Origin: a bacterium
GTDB taxonomy: Bacteria; Hydrothermota; UBA3073; JACQXS01; JAQTXJ01
DNA length: 38,249 nucleotides
Assembly (NCBI GenBank): GCA_028688815.1
Contig: JAQTXJ010000020.1
Coordinates: forward strand, 1 to 38,249
Direction of reading: 5' to 3'
This document shows positions 30,835 through 38,249 of the stretch, one piece after another. Positions within the stretch are counted from its first letter, which is position 1. Each line of letters begins with the position of its first letter. The translations under genes and the position numbers were made by a program. The notes beneath the pieces were generated by a model. The model saw only the letters and a program-made list of their open reading frames with translations, searched no databases and was not told where the DNA came from.

Positions 30835-32727
30835 ATGAATTTTGACGATAAAATAGCTCGTATCCGGGCATTAATTAAGTGTGGGAAAGTAGAAGAAGCA
30901 ATACTCAGATTGGATGCAATAACAGAAGCACATCCTGAAGTAAAAGAACGGTATTCTTCTATATATAGACTTTGCAAGCAGACCCAGCGGAGCAGGATAA
31001 CTTGCACTAATGTTTCTGGCGAAGCAAAACTCCAAGCAAGAAAGGGAAAAAAATGTTCTAATAAACTTAATATTGGATTTATAAGTTTATGGTTTGAAAG
31101 AGGACAGGCTTATGTGACAAAAACAATAAGAGATGCGTTATCTGAGAAATACAATACTTTTGTTTTTGCAAGAAATGGAGGAACGCCTGAGAATCCTTCT
31201 TTAAAAACAAAAGGGGAATGGGAAGTTCCTAACCTTACAACTTTTAACCAGTATCGTATCCCACAAAATGTAATTGCAAAATGGGTTGATGATAACAATA
31301 TAGGTATGATTATATTTAACGAAGAGTATGATTGGAATCTAGTTAGTTTTTGTAAACAAAAAGGAGTAAAAGTCGTAACTTATCTTGATTATTATAAGGA
31401 AGATTGGAAACCATATATGAAATTTTATGATATGGTATTATGTTCTACCGAAAGAACTTTCAACCTTGTTAAAGATTTTTGCAATGCTCATTATATTGGT
31501 TGGGGAATAGATACCGAACTTTTTATGCCTAAACCCCAGCATAGCAGGATGACTGCTCCTGTGGAGCAAAATCCAAGTAAAGAAAAAGCTCAATATACTT
31601 TTTTCCATAATGCGGGATGGGTGGGAATAAATTATCGAAAGATGACTCCTGCGGTTATACTGGCTTTTGATGCGATATCAAAATATAATCCTAATTTCTC
31701 TCTTTTAATTCATTCCCAGATTGGATTGGAAAAACTACCGTTAGAAATTGTTGGGATTGTCCAAAAGAATGAAAGAATTACTTATTGTGTGGGAACAATT
31801 CCTCTGCCGGGGCTCTATCATAAAGGATTAATTTATGTTTATCCATCTAAATTAGATGGATTGGGCTTGAGTTTGATAGAAGCCTTAGCTTGTGGTTTGC
31901 CGGTAATAACCACAAATGCTCCTCCTATGAATGAGTTTATTAAAAATAAACATAATGGATTATTGGTAAAGGTTGCAAATAAAGTAGTGAGGGAAGATAA
32001 TATTGCTTTCCCAGAGGAAATTGTTAATCTAAATGACCTGGCAATAAAAATGAATTTTTTGGCCAATAATCCACGGTTAGTGGAAAAAATGAGTAAAAAT
32101 GCAAGAAAGTTGGTATGTGAAAAGTTTGATTTTAATACCCTGAAACGAAATCTATTAAAGGTGATGAAAGAAGAATTAAATGATTATCCCCCGATAGTAC
32201 AGGTTTGTGATAACAGGCTAAGGTTACATATTGGCTGTGGTAAAGTATATAAAAAAGGATATGTTAATATTGACCTTTACAAGAATTCGTTTGCAGATGT
32301 AATAATGGATGCATGTAGCTTGGGATTCCCGGATAATAGCGTGGAACTGGTAGAATCATATCATATGATAGAACATGTTTTAATTCCGGAAGCTAAACAA
32401 ATGTTGAAAGAATGGTTCAGGGTGCTTCAACCCGGGGGAAAGCTGATTATTGAATGTCCAAACGGGGATAAATGGATTGAAGATTATATGAATGACCCAA
32501 CAGACCATAATATGACGATGATTTTTGGCGGGCAACGCAGCAGAGCGGATTGTCATTTAGCAGGGTATAACTTTGAGAGGTTATCCCGTTTTCTTAAAGA
32601 AAGTGGGTTTGATAATATTGTTGAAGAAATACCACGAGATTACCATACTGAGGTGGCTCTGAAAGAGGGGAGAAGTCTGGGACACTTCCTCAGGGTAGTT
32701 GCTGTAAAACCCTTGCCCGAGAAATAA
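30835..32727 (+). CDS. TPR-module GT4 glycosyltransferase fused to a SAM methyltransferase
   Basis: I place the start at the ATG at 30835 (630 residues) rather than the in-frame GTG at 30799. GAGG lies just upstream, and alignment with the genes at 15742 and 17004 (MTFSDKI, MPVSDKI, here MNFDDKI) fixes the N-terminus. Residues 1-48 are the recurrent TPR-like module. A GT-B/GT4 domain follows (about 75-455) with LDGLGLSLIEALACGLPVITTNAPP as EX7E region. Residues about 460-625 are a methyltransferase of the type LRLHIGCGKVYKKGYVNIDLY, VELVESYHMIEHVLIPEA, LQPGGKLIIECPN. It may add a sugar and then methylate it. The linker after the TPR module carries a short repeated segment (30981-31008) that also occurs at 31533-31560. 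Confidence 0.9.
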   Translation: MNFDDKIARIRALIKCGKVEEAILRLDAITEAHPEVKERYSSIYRLCKQTQRSRITCTNVSGEAKLQARKGKKCSNKLNIGFISLWFERGQAYVTKTIRDALSEKYNTFVFARNGGTPENPSLKTKGEWEVPNLTTFNQYRIPQNVIAKWVDDNNIGMIIFNEEYDWNLVSFCKQKGVKVVTYLDYYKEDWKPYMKFYDMVLCSTERTFNLVKDFCNAHYIGWGIDTELFMPKPQHSRMTAPVEQNPSKEKAQYTFFHNAGWVGINYRKMTPAVILAFDAISKYNPNFSLLIHSQIGLEKLPLEIVGIVQKNERITYCVGTIPLPGLYHKGLIYVYPSKLDGLGLSLIEALACGLPVITTNAPPMNEFIKNKHNGLLVKVANKVVREDNIAFPEEIVNLNDLAIKMNFLANNPRLVEKMSKNARKLVCEKFDFNTLKRNLLKVMKEELNDYPPIVQVCDNRLRLHIGCGKVYKKGYVNIDLYKNSFADVIMDACSLGFPDNSVELVESYHMIEHVLIPEAKQMLKEWFRVLQPGGKLIIECPNGDKWIEDYMNDPTDHNMTMIFGGQRSRADCHLAGYNFERLSRFLKESGFDNIVEEIPRDYHTEVALKEGRSLGHFLRVVAVKPLPEK

Positions 32728-32788
32728 AAGTGATTAGTGTAAATGTAAGAAAAATAATATTAAAAAAATATAGTTTATAAAAATAATT

Positions 32789-34996
32789 ATGGATAAGAAT
32801 TTTATAAAAGACAAGGATTTGGTAAGGGCAATCAGAAATAAATTGAAACAGCAAAACAAAAAAATACCTGATAATAAGCGTCCAAGAATTTTTATTGCCG
32901 TAAAAAATATTAATTGGGAAAAAGTCGGTTTGGTGGATTCTTGGAATAAGATTGCTGATGTTGTCCATTATGATTGGGGAGAAGAATATAATCAATATTC
33001 CTTAGATTGGCATACTATTAAAAAAAATGAGTTTAATAATGTATTGTTAAAGAAAGTAAAAGAAGCGCATTTGCAAAAGCCAATCAATATTTTTTTTGGG
33101 TATCTTTCCGGCAGATGGGTTTTTAAAGAAACCATACAACAGATAAATGAAATGGGTATAATAACGATAAATTTTGGTTTTGATGATACGAGTTGTTTTT
33201 GGGGAAAAAAAGAAACAACAGGGTGGAGTGGAAATGGAGAAATAGCATCTATTTTTGATATTTGTATTACTGCACAGAGCAGGAAGGATGTGGAAAAATA
33301 TTTGTCAGTTGGCGCGACACCTTTATTTGTTCCTCCTGGGGCAAATGAGAAGGTTTTTGGGAAAGAGGAAGGAACAATTCAAAAAAATATACCCGTTAGT
33401 TTTATAGGACAAAACTATGGTATCCGTACCGGGATTATTGAAATGCTAAAAAAGAATGGAATTTCTGTTTATGCAAGAGGCAAGGAGTGGCCTGAAGGTG
33501 AGGTTTCACAAGAAGAAATGATTAAAATTTATCATAATTCATTTATTACTTTAGGATTTGGATATACGAAAGATACAAAAGCAATGAAAGGTAGAGACTT
33601 TGAAGTCCCAATGACCGGCGTTGCATATTTAACTACTTATAATGAAGAATTATCTAATTATTTCAAACCGGATAAAGAAATTCTTTTTTATCGAAATGAA
33701 AAAGAACTTCTGAAGAAAGTAAAATATTATATTGCCCATTCCGAAGAAGCTATAAAGATTGGGATTAATGCAAAGAAAAGGGCTCTCCGGGAACATACAT
33801 GGGAAAAACGTTGGCTGGAAGTATTGAAAGTTTTGGAAGATGGAGACCTGCCAAGTGAATTGGCAGGTAGGTACGGAAAAGGGGAAAAGGTTGAGGCGAG
33901 TCTGTCCGAGACGGATTCAACTTGTCAAATTAGAGAAATTGTGGCATTGCATTCAAAAAAAGAAAATTTGGAATATCCGATAAAAAAGATAAATCTTGTT
34001 GGTGTTTTTAGTAACAAATGGGGAGTTGAATATCATGTTTTAGATGCATTTCAACAGCTTGGGTATGAAATAAAGACTTTCGATTCCCGTAAAGAAAGTC
34101 TTTCAAAGGTTATTTATTCATCTGCCGATATAACAATAGTATTACAGGGACATGGTATTCCCCCGGAGTTGATCAAATTCTTCCCAAAACCTACTGTTGT
34201 TTGGTATGGTGAATTAATTCACCAGCGTTCTGAAATTGCTGACTGGAGGTCAAAAATAAACGCAGAGAACCTTAAGCAAAATATATCAGCTTTTGATATG
34301 TTTTTTCATCACGACTATAGCGCACTTAATGAAATAAGAGAACTCGGTGGAAAGAACGTATTTTGGGTAAGTACTTCAGGAGTAAATCCTAGAATACATA
34401 AAAAAATAGATACCCCTAAAATATATGATATTGGCTTTTCAGGACTTATTTCCCCTCGCAGGAAAGAAATATTGAATTCTCTCCAGAAAGAAGGAATTAA
34501 CATAGTTTATAAAAGCGTATATGGAGAAGAATTAAATTGTTTTATCAATCAATGTAAGATTTTTCTCAACCTTCACTTTACAGAGTTGTTAAATACAGAG
34601 ACACGGTTGCATGAAATTCTTGGAACAGGGACTTTTGCACTTACAGAAGAGATTTCAATGCCGGATATGTTTGCAAACGGAAAGCATCTGATTTATTGGA
34701 AAGTGCACGATTTTGATGATCTGGCGAAAAAAATTAAATATTATTTAGAAAATGAAGATGAAAGGGAGCATATAGCAAAAGCAGGGTACCAATTAGTCCA
34801 TAAACATTATAGATATGTGGATAGATGTGAAAAAATGTTAAGTATAGTCTCCGGGAATTGGTGCGTTCCAATTTTAAATCTCCAGGAATATGACTCCAGT
34901 CTTGGGATTATGTTTGACAAACGGGGACAAGTTACAAATAGTGTTGATAGTTTTCGACAAGCAGTTTTAAAGGAGCTTTTAGAAAAAGATGAATAA
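32789..34996 (+). CDS. Tandem CgeB-like glycosyltransferase (two domains)
   Basis: The 735-residue protein has two copies of a CgeB-like GT-B unit. The first (about 30-350) has IFIAVKNINWEKVGLVDSWNKIADVVHYDWG, GATPLFVPPGANEKVFG, VSFIGQNYGIRTGIIEML, KGRDFEVPMTGVAYLTTYNEEL and AKKRALREHTWEKRW. The second (about 400-705) has INLVGVFSNKWGVEYHVLDAFQQLGYEIKTFD, IYDIGFSGLISPRRKEIL, LHEILGTGTFALTEEIS and KHYRYVDRCEKML. The linker between them (about 352-370) is encoded by a perfect 9-bp inverted repeat (33846-33868), as if an insertion element had become coding. The gene begins 61 bp after the fused GT4-methyltransferase gene and overlaps the next gene by 8 bp. Confidence 0.88.
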   Translation: MDKNFIKDKDLVRAIRNKLKQQNKKIPDNKRPRIFIAVKNINWEKVGLVDSWNKIADVVHYDWGEEYNQYSLDWHTIKKNEFNNVLLKKVKEAHLQKPINIFFGYLSGRWVFKETIQQINEMGIITINFGFDDTSCFWGKKETTGWSGNGEIASIFDICITAQSRKDVEKYLSVGATPLFVPPGANEKVFGKEEGTIQKNIPVSFIGQNYGIRTGIIEMLKKNGISVYARGKEWPEGEVSQEEMIKIYHNSFITLGFGYTKDTKAMKGRDFEVPMTGVAYLTTYNEELSNYFKPDKEILFYRNEKELLKKVKYYIAHSEEAIKIGINAKKRALREHTWEKRWLEVLKVLEDGDLPSELAGRYGKGEKVEASLSETDSTCQIREIVALHSKKENLEYPIKKINLVGVFSNKWGVEYHVLDAFQQLGYEIKTFDSRKESLSKVIYSSADITIVLQGHGIPPELIKFFPKPTVVWYGELIHQRSEIADWRSKINAENLKQNISAFDMFFHHDYSALNEIRELGGKNVFWVSTSGVNPRIHKKIDTPKIYDIGFSGLISPRRKEILNSLQKEGINIVYKSVYGEELNCFINQCKIFLNLHFTELLNTETRLHEILGTGTFALTEEISMPDMFANGKHLIYWKVHDFDDLAKKIKYYLENEDEREHIAKAGYQLVHKHYRYVDRCEKMLSIVSGNWCVPILNLQEYDSSLGIMFDKRGQVTNSVDSFRQAVLKELLEKDE
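33846..33868. repeat. Perfect palindrome in the linker between two CgeB-like domains
   Basis: ACCTGCCAA and TTGGCAGGT flank GTGAA. It is translated in frame (DLPSELAGRYG) and its base composition is unlike the flanking coding sequence. A looser relative, TCTGTC...GCAGACAGG, lies in the gap at 36590-36607. Confidence 0.65.
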
Positions 34997-36485
34997 AAAC
35001 AATAGTGAAATTAAAAAATTACAGACGGTTGATCATAGAGTTCCCACTATTTCATTATGTATGATGGTAAAGAACGAAGAAAAAAACTTGTCGAAATGTC
35101 TGGAAAGCGTAAAGGACTTAGCAGATGAAATAATAATAGTAGATACTGGTTCAACCGATAGAACAGTAGAAATAGCCCAATCATACGGGGCAAAGATATA
35201 TTATTTTGACTGGTGTGATGATTTTTCAAAGGCACGTAATGAAACGTTGAAATATGCAACTAAAGAATGGATATTTAGTATAGATGCGGATGAATACATA
35301 GATGAAGAAAATAAGGCTAAAATTAGAGTTTTACTCCAGCGTGCAGACTATGATGCATATGGGATTAATATCAAGAACTTTTATATAGCACATTCTCCTG
35401 CTTATGATATTAATGTGTTAATCCGTCTTTATAAAAATATTGGTGGCTTGTATTATAGTGGTGTAATTCATAATGACATAGAGGAATCTATACGCAAACT
35501 TAAATTAAGAGTAAAGATTACAGATATATTTATATATCATACAGGTTATCTTCCCGGAGAATTGAAAAAGAAAAAGGGTCGTTTGAAAATATTAAGAGAA
35601 TGGCATAAAAAAGAGCCTGATTCCCCTGTTATTAATTTTTATCTTGCTTCAAAATACCACGCAATGGGGTATGAAAGTTCCGCGATAAAACATTTCCGTA
35701 AAGTTATTGATTCGGATACGCCGTATGCACATTTTCGATTATTCGCATATATATATATAATAGATGCGTATAATGGAAAAAAAGAGCCGGATAAGGCGTT
35801 GGAATGGTGTTACAAGTCAATTAAATTATATCCCGACGAATGTATGTTTAACGTTCATGCGGCTCATTCCTATTCATTAAAGGATGAATATATTGATGCG
35901 GTAAGAGAGTTGAAAATTGCACTAAAGAAATGTCAGCTTGTTCAGAGGCGATTGTTTTATATGGAAATGACGCCGCAGGTAATATATGAGATGCTTGGAG
36001 AAGTTTATGAATCAGCAGGATTGAAGGATAAGGCTATATTTTATTATAACAAGACGATAGAAGTGGATAAAAGCTATATTGTGCCGTATCTTAAATTAAG
36101 CAGGATTTATGAACAACAAAATGAATTGGAAAAAGCAATGGAATCTTATAAAAACGCAATAAGTATCCAGCCTGATAATCCTGTTTTGTACGTTTTGTTG
36201 GGAGGTTTATTGTTAAAGACTCTAAATGTGGACGAAGCATGTTATTGTTTTGAGAAAGCGATTCTGTTCGGACAAAAGACTTGTGAAATATGTAATAAAC
36301 TTGGATTTGGGTATATGTTAAAAGGATTGTATGATAAAGCTATTTTCCAATTTGAAGAAGCGCTTAAATTGAATTCCGAATTTGTTCCTGCATTAAAAAA
36401 CCTTGCTCTATGTTACCAGAAAGCCGGGAATGAGAATAAAGCGGTGGAGGTATTTACGAAAGTGAGACGGCTGGAAAAAAGATGA
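34989..36485 (+). CDS. GT2-family glycosyltransferase with C-terminal TPRs (second copy)
   Basis: The 498-residue protein has a GT2 domain (about 18-200: ISLCMMVKNEEKNLSKCLESV, IIIVDTGSTDRTVEIA, SIDADEYIDEEN, GVIHNDIEESIRKL) followed by about seven TPRs. The last ones are regular (AMESYKNAISIQPDNPVLYVLLGGLLL, AIFQFEEALKLNSEFVPALKNLALCYQKAG). It is a paralogue of the genes at 29462 and 37741, with extra repeats at the C-terminus. Its N-terminal part is diverged from the other two, which share an identical 241-bp block. It overlaps the tandem CgeB gene by 8 bp, so the two are probably translated together. The DxD motif is intact. Confidence 0.92.
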   Translation: MNKNNSEIKKLQTVDHRVPTISLCMMVKNEEKNLSKCLESVKDLADEIIIVDTGSTDRTVEIAQSYGAKIYYFDWCDDFSKARNETLKYATKEWIFSIDADEYIDEENKAKIRVLLQRADYDAYGINIKNFYIAHSPAYDINVLIRLYKNIGGLYYSGVIHNDIEESIRKLKLRVKITDIFIYHTGYLPGELKKKKGRLKILREWHKKEPDSPVINFYLASKYHAMGYESSAIKHFRKVIDSDTPYAHFRLFAYIYIIDAYNGKKEPDKALEWCYKSIKLYPDECMFNVHAAHSYSLKDEYIDAVRELKIALKKCQLVQRRLFYMEMTPQVIYEMLGEVYESAGLKDKAIFYYNKTIEVDKSYIVPYLKLSRIYEQQNELEKAMESYKNAISIQPDNPVLYVLLGGLLLKTLNVDEACYCFEKAILFGQKTCEICNKLGFGYMLKGLYDKAIFQFEEALKLNSEFVPALKNLALCYQKAGNENKAVEVFTKVRRLEKR

Positions 36486-36625
36486 GAGAAAGAGATACGA
36501 GTAGTGGGTAAAAAATGGATATGGATAATGAGGGATAAATTAAATATCAAATATACATATTAAGAAATAAAATATGGGGAATATCTGTCAAAGAATGGCA
36601 GACAGGTGCAGAAAAGAGGAGATAA

Positions 36626-37603
36626 ATGATGGGGGTAGGCATTAAAAATACTTCCGGGAAACCTCGTATTGCTTTTATTGCTGAACCCGGAGAATTTTCT
36701 TTTTTAGACCCAATTATTAAGAATTTATCTGTAAGGTATGAAACAAAAGTGTTTCCCGGGAATACGGCGGAAGAATTGTACGATATTATGCAATGGAGTG
36801 ATGTTTCCTGGTTTGAATGGTGTAAACCTATTTTAGCTTATGTGACACAGAGACCTAAAATATGTAAGATTATTTGCCGGTTGCACAGCTATGAAATGTA
36901 TACGGGAACTCCTTCAATGGTGAGATGGGGAGGAGTTGACAGGTTGATCTTTGTTGCCAATCATATAAAAGAAAAAACGAAAAGATTAGTGCCTTTTCTT
37001 GAAGAAAAAGTCGAAACTGTTGTCATTCCTAATGGAGTGGATGTGGATAATTTTGCATTTAAAGATAGAAAACCGGGATATAATATTGCATTTGTCGGAG
37101 ATTTCCGTCCCGCGAAAAACATTCCCTTGTTATTACAGTGTTTTAAGGAAATAGTTAATCTGAACCCAAAATATAAATTACATATTGTCGGACGGTGCAA
37201 TGATGATTATCCTCCTGCACTTGAAATAAAAGATTATTTTGACCATATAGTTAAATTGTGGCATTTGGAAAAGAACATAACTTTTTATGGGTTTATAAAA
37301 GATATAAATAACTGGTTAGAAGACAAAAATTTTATTATTTCTACAAGTATCCGAGAAAGCCAGGGAATGGGAATAATGGAAGCTATGGCAAGAGGGATAA
37401 AACCGATTGTTCACTATTTCCCGGGGGCAAATGAGATTTATCCTGAGAAATATTTATTTGAAACACCTGAAGAATTTAGAAAATTGGTGTCTTCTAAAGA
37501 TTATAAATCAATAGAATATAAAGAATTTATTGATGAACATTATTCATCAGAGAAGCAATTGAAAACTTTAAATAAACTTGTAGAGGATTTGATAAGAGAA
37601 TAA
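36626..37603 (+). CDS. GT4-family glycosyltransferase
   Basis: The 325-residue protein has a GT-B fold. The N-terminal half is short (RIAFIAEPGEFSFLDPIIKNL, DVSWFEWCKPILAYV, ICRLHSYEMYTG), and a linker VVIPNGVDVDNFAFK leads to the donor-binding half with YNIAFVGDFRPAKNIPLLLQCF, the YGFIKDINNWLEDKNFIISTS block and ESQGMGIMEAMARGIKPIVHYFPGANE (EX7E). It starts 140 bp after the GT2-TPR gene. GAGGAG four bases before a double ATG supports the start, with 36626 or 36629 equally possible. The gap upstream (36486-36625) contains only AT-rich DNA and a weak palindrome. Confidence 0.9.
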   Translation: MMGVGIKNTSGKPRIAFIAEPGEFSFLDPIIKNLSVRYETKVFPGNTAEELYDIMQWSDVSWFEWCKPILAYVTQRPKICKIICRLHSYEMYTGTPSMVRWGGVDRLIFVANHIKEKTKRLVPFLEEKVETVVIPNGVDVDNFAFKDRKPGYNIAFVGDFRPAKNIPLLLQCFKEIVNLNPKYKLHIVGRCNDDYPPALEIKDYFDHIVKLWHLEKNITFYGFIKDINNWLEDKNFIISTSIRESQGMGIMEAMARGIKPIVHYFPGANEIYPEKYLFETPEEFRKLVSSKDYKSIEYKEFIDEHYSSEKQLKTLNKLVEDLIRE

Positions 37604-37617
37604 AACAGCAAAAATAC

Positions 37618-37645
37618 TGGATTCCCGCTTACGCGGGAAGGACGA
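37618..37645. repeat. Dispersed repeat of the ATTCCCGCNTACGCGGGAA type
   Basis: GGATTCCCGCTTACGCGGGAAGGACG forms a TTCCCGC/GCGGGAA hairpin. This resembles the short palindromes that give the telltale FPRKRESS in spurious translations of many bacterial genomes, and the minus strand here reads exactly that. It lies just after the GT4 gene, without a T-run. Confidence 0.7.
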
Positions 37646-37740
37646 GTAAGGGGGAGGAACCAGTTCTAAGCAAGCTAAAGGCTCGGAAACAAAAGAAGAA
37701 TAGAAGTTGATATTGAAGAATAAGCAAGGGGAACTTTTAT

Positions 37741-38249
37741 ATGAAAAAACAAAGCATATCCCTATGTATGATTGTAAAAGATGAGGAAAAGAATTTACCA
37801 AGATGCCTGGATAGTTTTAAGGACTTAGTAGATGAGATAATAGTAGTAGATACTGGTTCAACTGATAAAACGGTAGAAATAGCCAAATCATACGGGGCAA
37901 AAGTATATTATTTTAAGTGGTGCGATGATTTTTCAGCAGCGAGGAATGAGTCATTAAAATATGTTACAAAAGAATGGATACTAATTATAGATGCAGATGA
38001 GTATATAGATGAAGAGAATAGAAAAAAAATAGGAACATTGCTGCAGAATCCTGAATATGATGCGTATGCAATTAGTACGAGGAATTTTTTTATCCCTTAT
38101 TCTCCTGCTTTTGATGTTAACATATTAATAAGGCTTTTTAAAAATATTCCCGGGATTTGTTATAGTGGTGTAATTCACAATGATCTGGAAGAATCTATGC
38201 AAAAACTTAAAATTAAAGTAAAAATAATGGATATATTTATATATCATGT
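37741..38249 (+). CDS. GT2-family glycosyltransferase, N-terminal part (third copy, cut by window edge)
   Basis: An ATG at 37741, preceded by AAGGGG, opens a frame of 169 complete codons that runs off the window. Residues 5-85 are encoded by a 241-bp block identical to the gene at 29462 (ISLCMIVKDEEKNLPRCLDSF through IIDADEY). After residue 85 the protein instead resembles the gene at 34989: EYIDEENRKKIGTLLQNPEYDAYAI, YSPAFDVNILIRLFKNI, GVIHNDLEESMQKLKIKVKI. It is thus a mosaic of the two other copies. A TPR tail is expected outside the window but cannot be seen. The leader GGGAACTTTTAT also resembles that of the gene at 29462. Confidence 0.9.
   Translation, partial: MKKQSISLCMIVKDEEKNLPRCLDSFKDLVDEIIVVDTGSTDKTVEIAKSYGAKVYYFKWCDDFSAARNESLKYVTKEWILIIDADEYIDEENRKKIGTLLQNPEYDAYAISTRNFFIPYSPAFDVNILIRLFKNIPGICYSGVIHNDLEESMQKLKIKVKIMDIFIYH
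37754..37994 (+). repeat. 241-bp perfect direct repeat, copy 2
   Basis: Identical to 29472-29712. The next bases differ (GCAGATGAG here against GCGGATGAA), and similarity then shifts to the gene at 34989. Confidence 0.95.

Noticed and set aside
11143-38249. Capsule, O-antigen or bacteriocin (SunS/sublancin) cluster
   Set aside because: No exporter, polymerase, initiating membrane transferase or precursor peptide gene is visible; the GT2-TPR genes resemble SunS only in their catalytic domain.

Overview
The window is AT-rich DNA from a motile bacterium that I cannot place below the level of domain. Two gene blocks point away from each other from about 10.96-11.14 kb. The left block (minus strand) has the flagellar order flgB-flgC-fliE-fliF-fliG-fliH-fliI-fliJ-ylxF-like-fliK, the same as the Bacillus subtilis fla/che operon. 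It is read from a sigma-54 type promoter and preceded by two sigma-54 activator genes. That combination, plus long glycosyltransferase/TPR/radical-SAM arrays, fits an uncultured, probably Gram-negative-type lineage; this placement is inference.

Layout. 1-7558 (minus): the flagellar basal body, export and switch operon, with fliK cut by the window edge. 7575-7591: its -24/-12 promoter. 7674-8723 (minus): a receiver-less sigma-54 activator with its own -24/-12 promoter. 8756-9289: a gene-free stretch holding a 135-bp tandem repeat full of TGTGGC/GCCACA dyads and a G/T-skewed tail. 9290-10633 (minus): an NtrC-like activator with a degenerate receiver. 10688-10957 (minus): a small cysteine-containing protein.

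11143-38249 (plus) is one long island of protein or surface modification enzymes. It has GT4, GT2, GT9 and CgeB-like glycosyltransferases, SAM methyltransferases, B12-binding and SPASM radical SAM domains, and TPR repeats, fused in many combinations. Notable are a 1657-residue protein with three radical SAM domains and a 1376-residue protein with four glycosyltransferase-like domains plus TPRs. A short N-terminal TPR-like module recurs on enzymes of different chemistry. I see no membrane segments, no flippase or polymerase and no sugar-nucleotide synthesis genes in this block, so cytoplasmic glycosylation and alkylation of a protein is the best reading. With the flagellar operon next door, flagellin is the obvious candidate target, but no flagellin gene is present and this remains inference.

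Two plus-strand operon starts (before 11143 and before 28418) carry almost identical TGACACGGAAYTTGCTA elements with sigma-54 spacing. This suggests the island and the flagellar operon may share a regulatory circuit run by the two activators between them. The island shows recent rearrangement: a perfect 241-bp repeat between two GT2 genes, relic gene starts, duplicated gene 5' ends and short palindromes in domain linkers.
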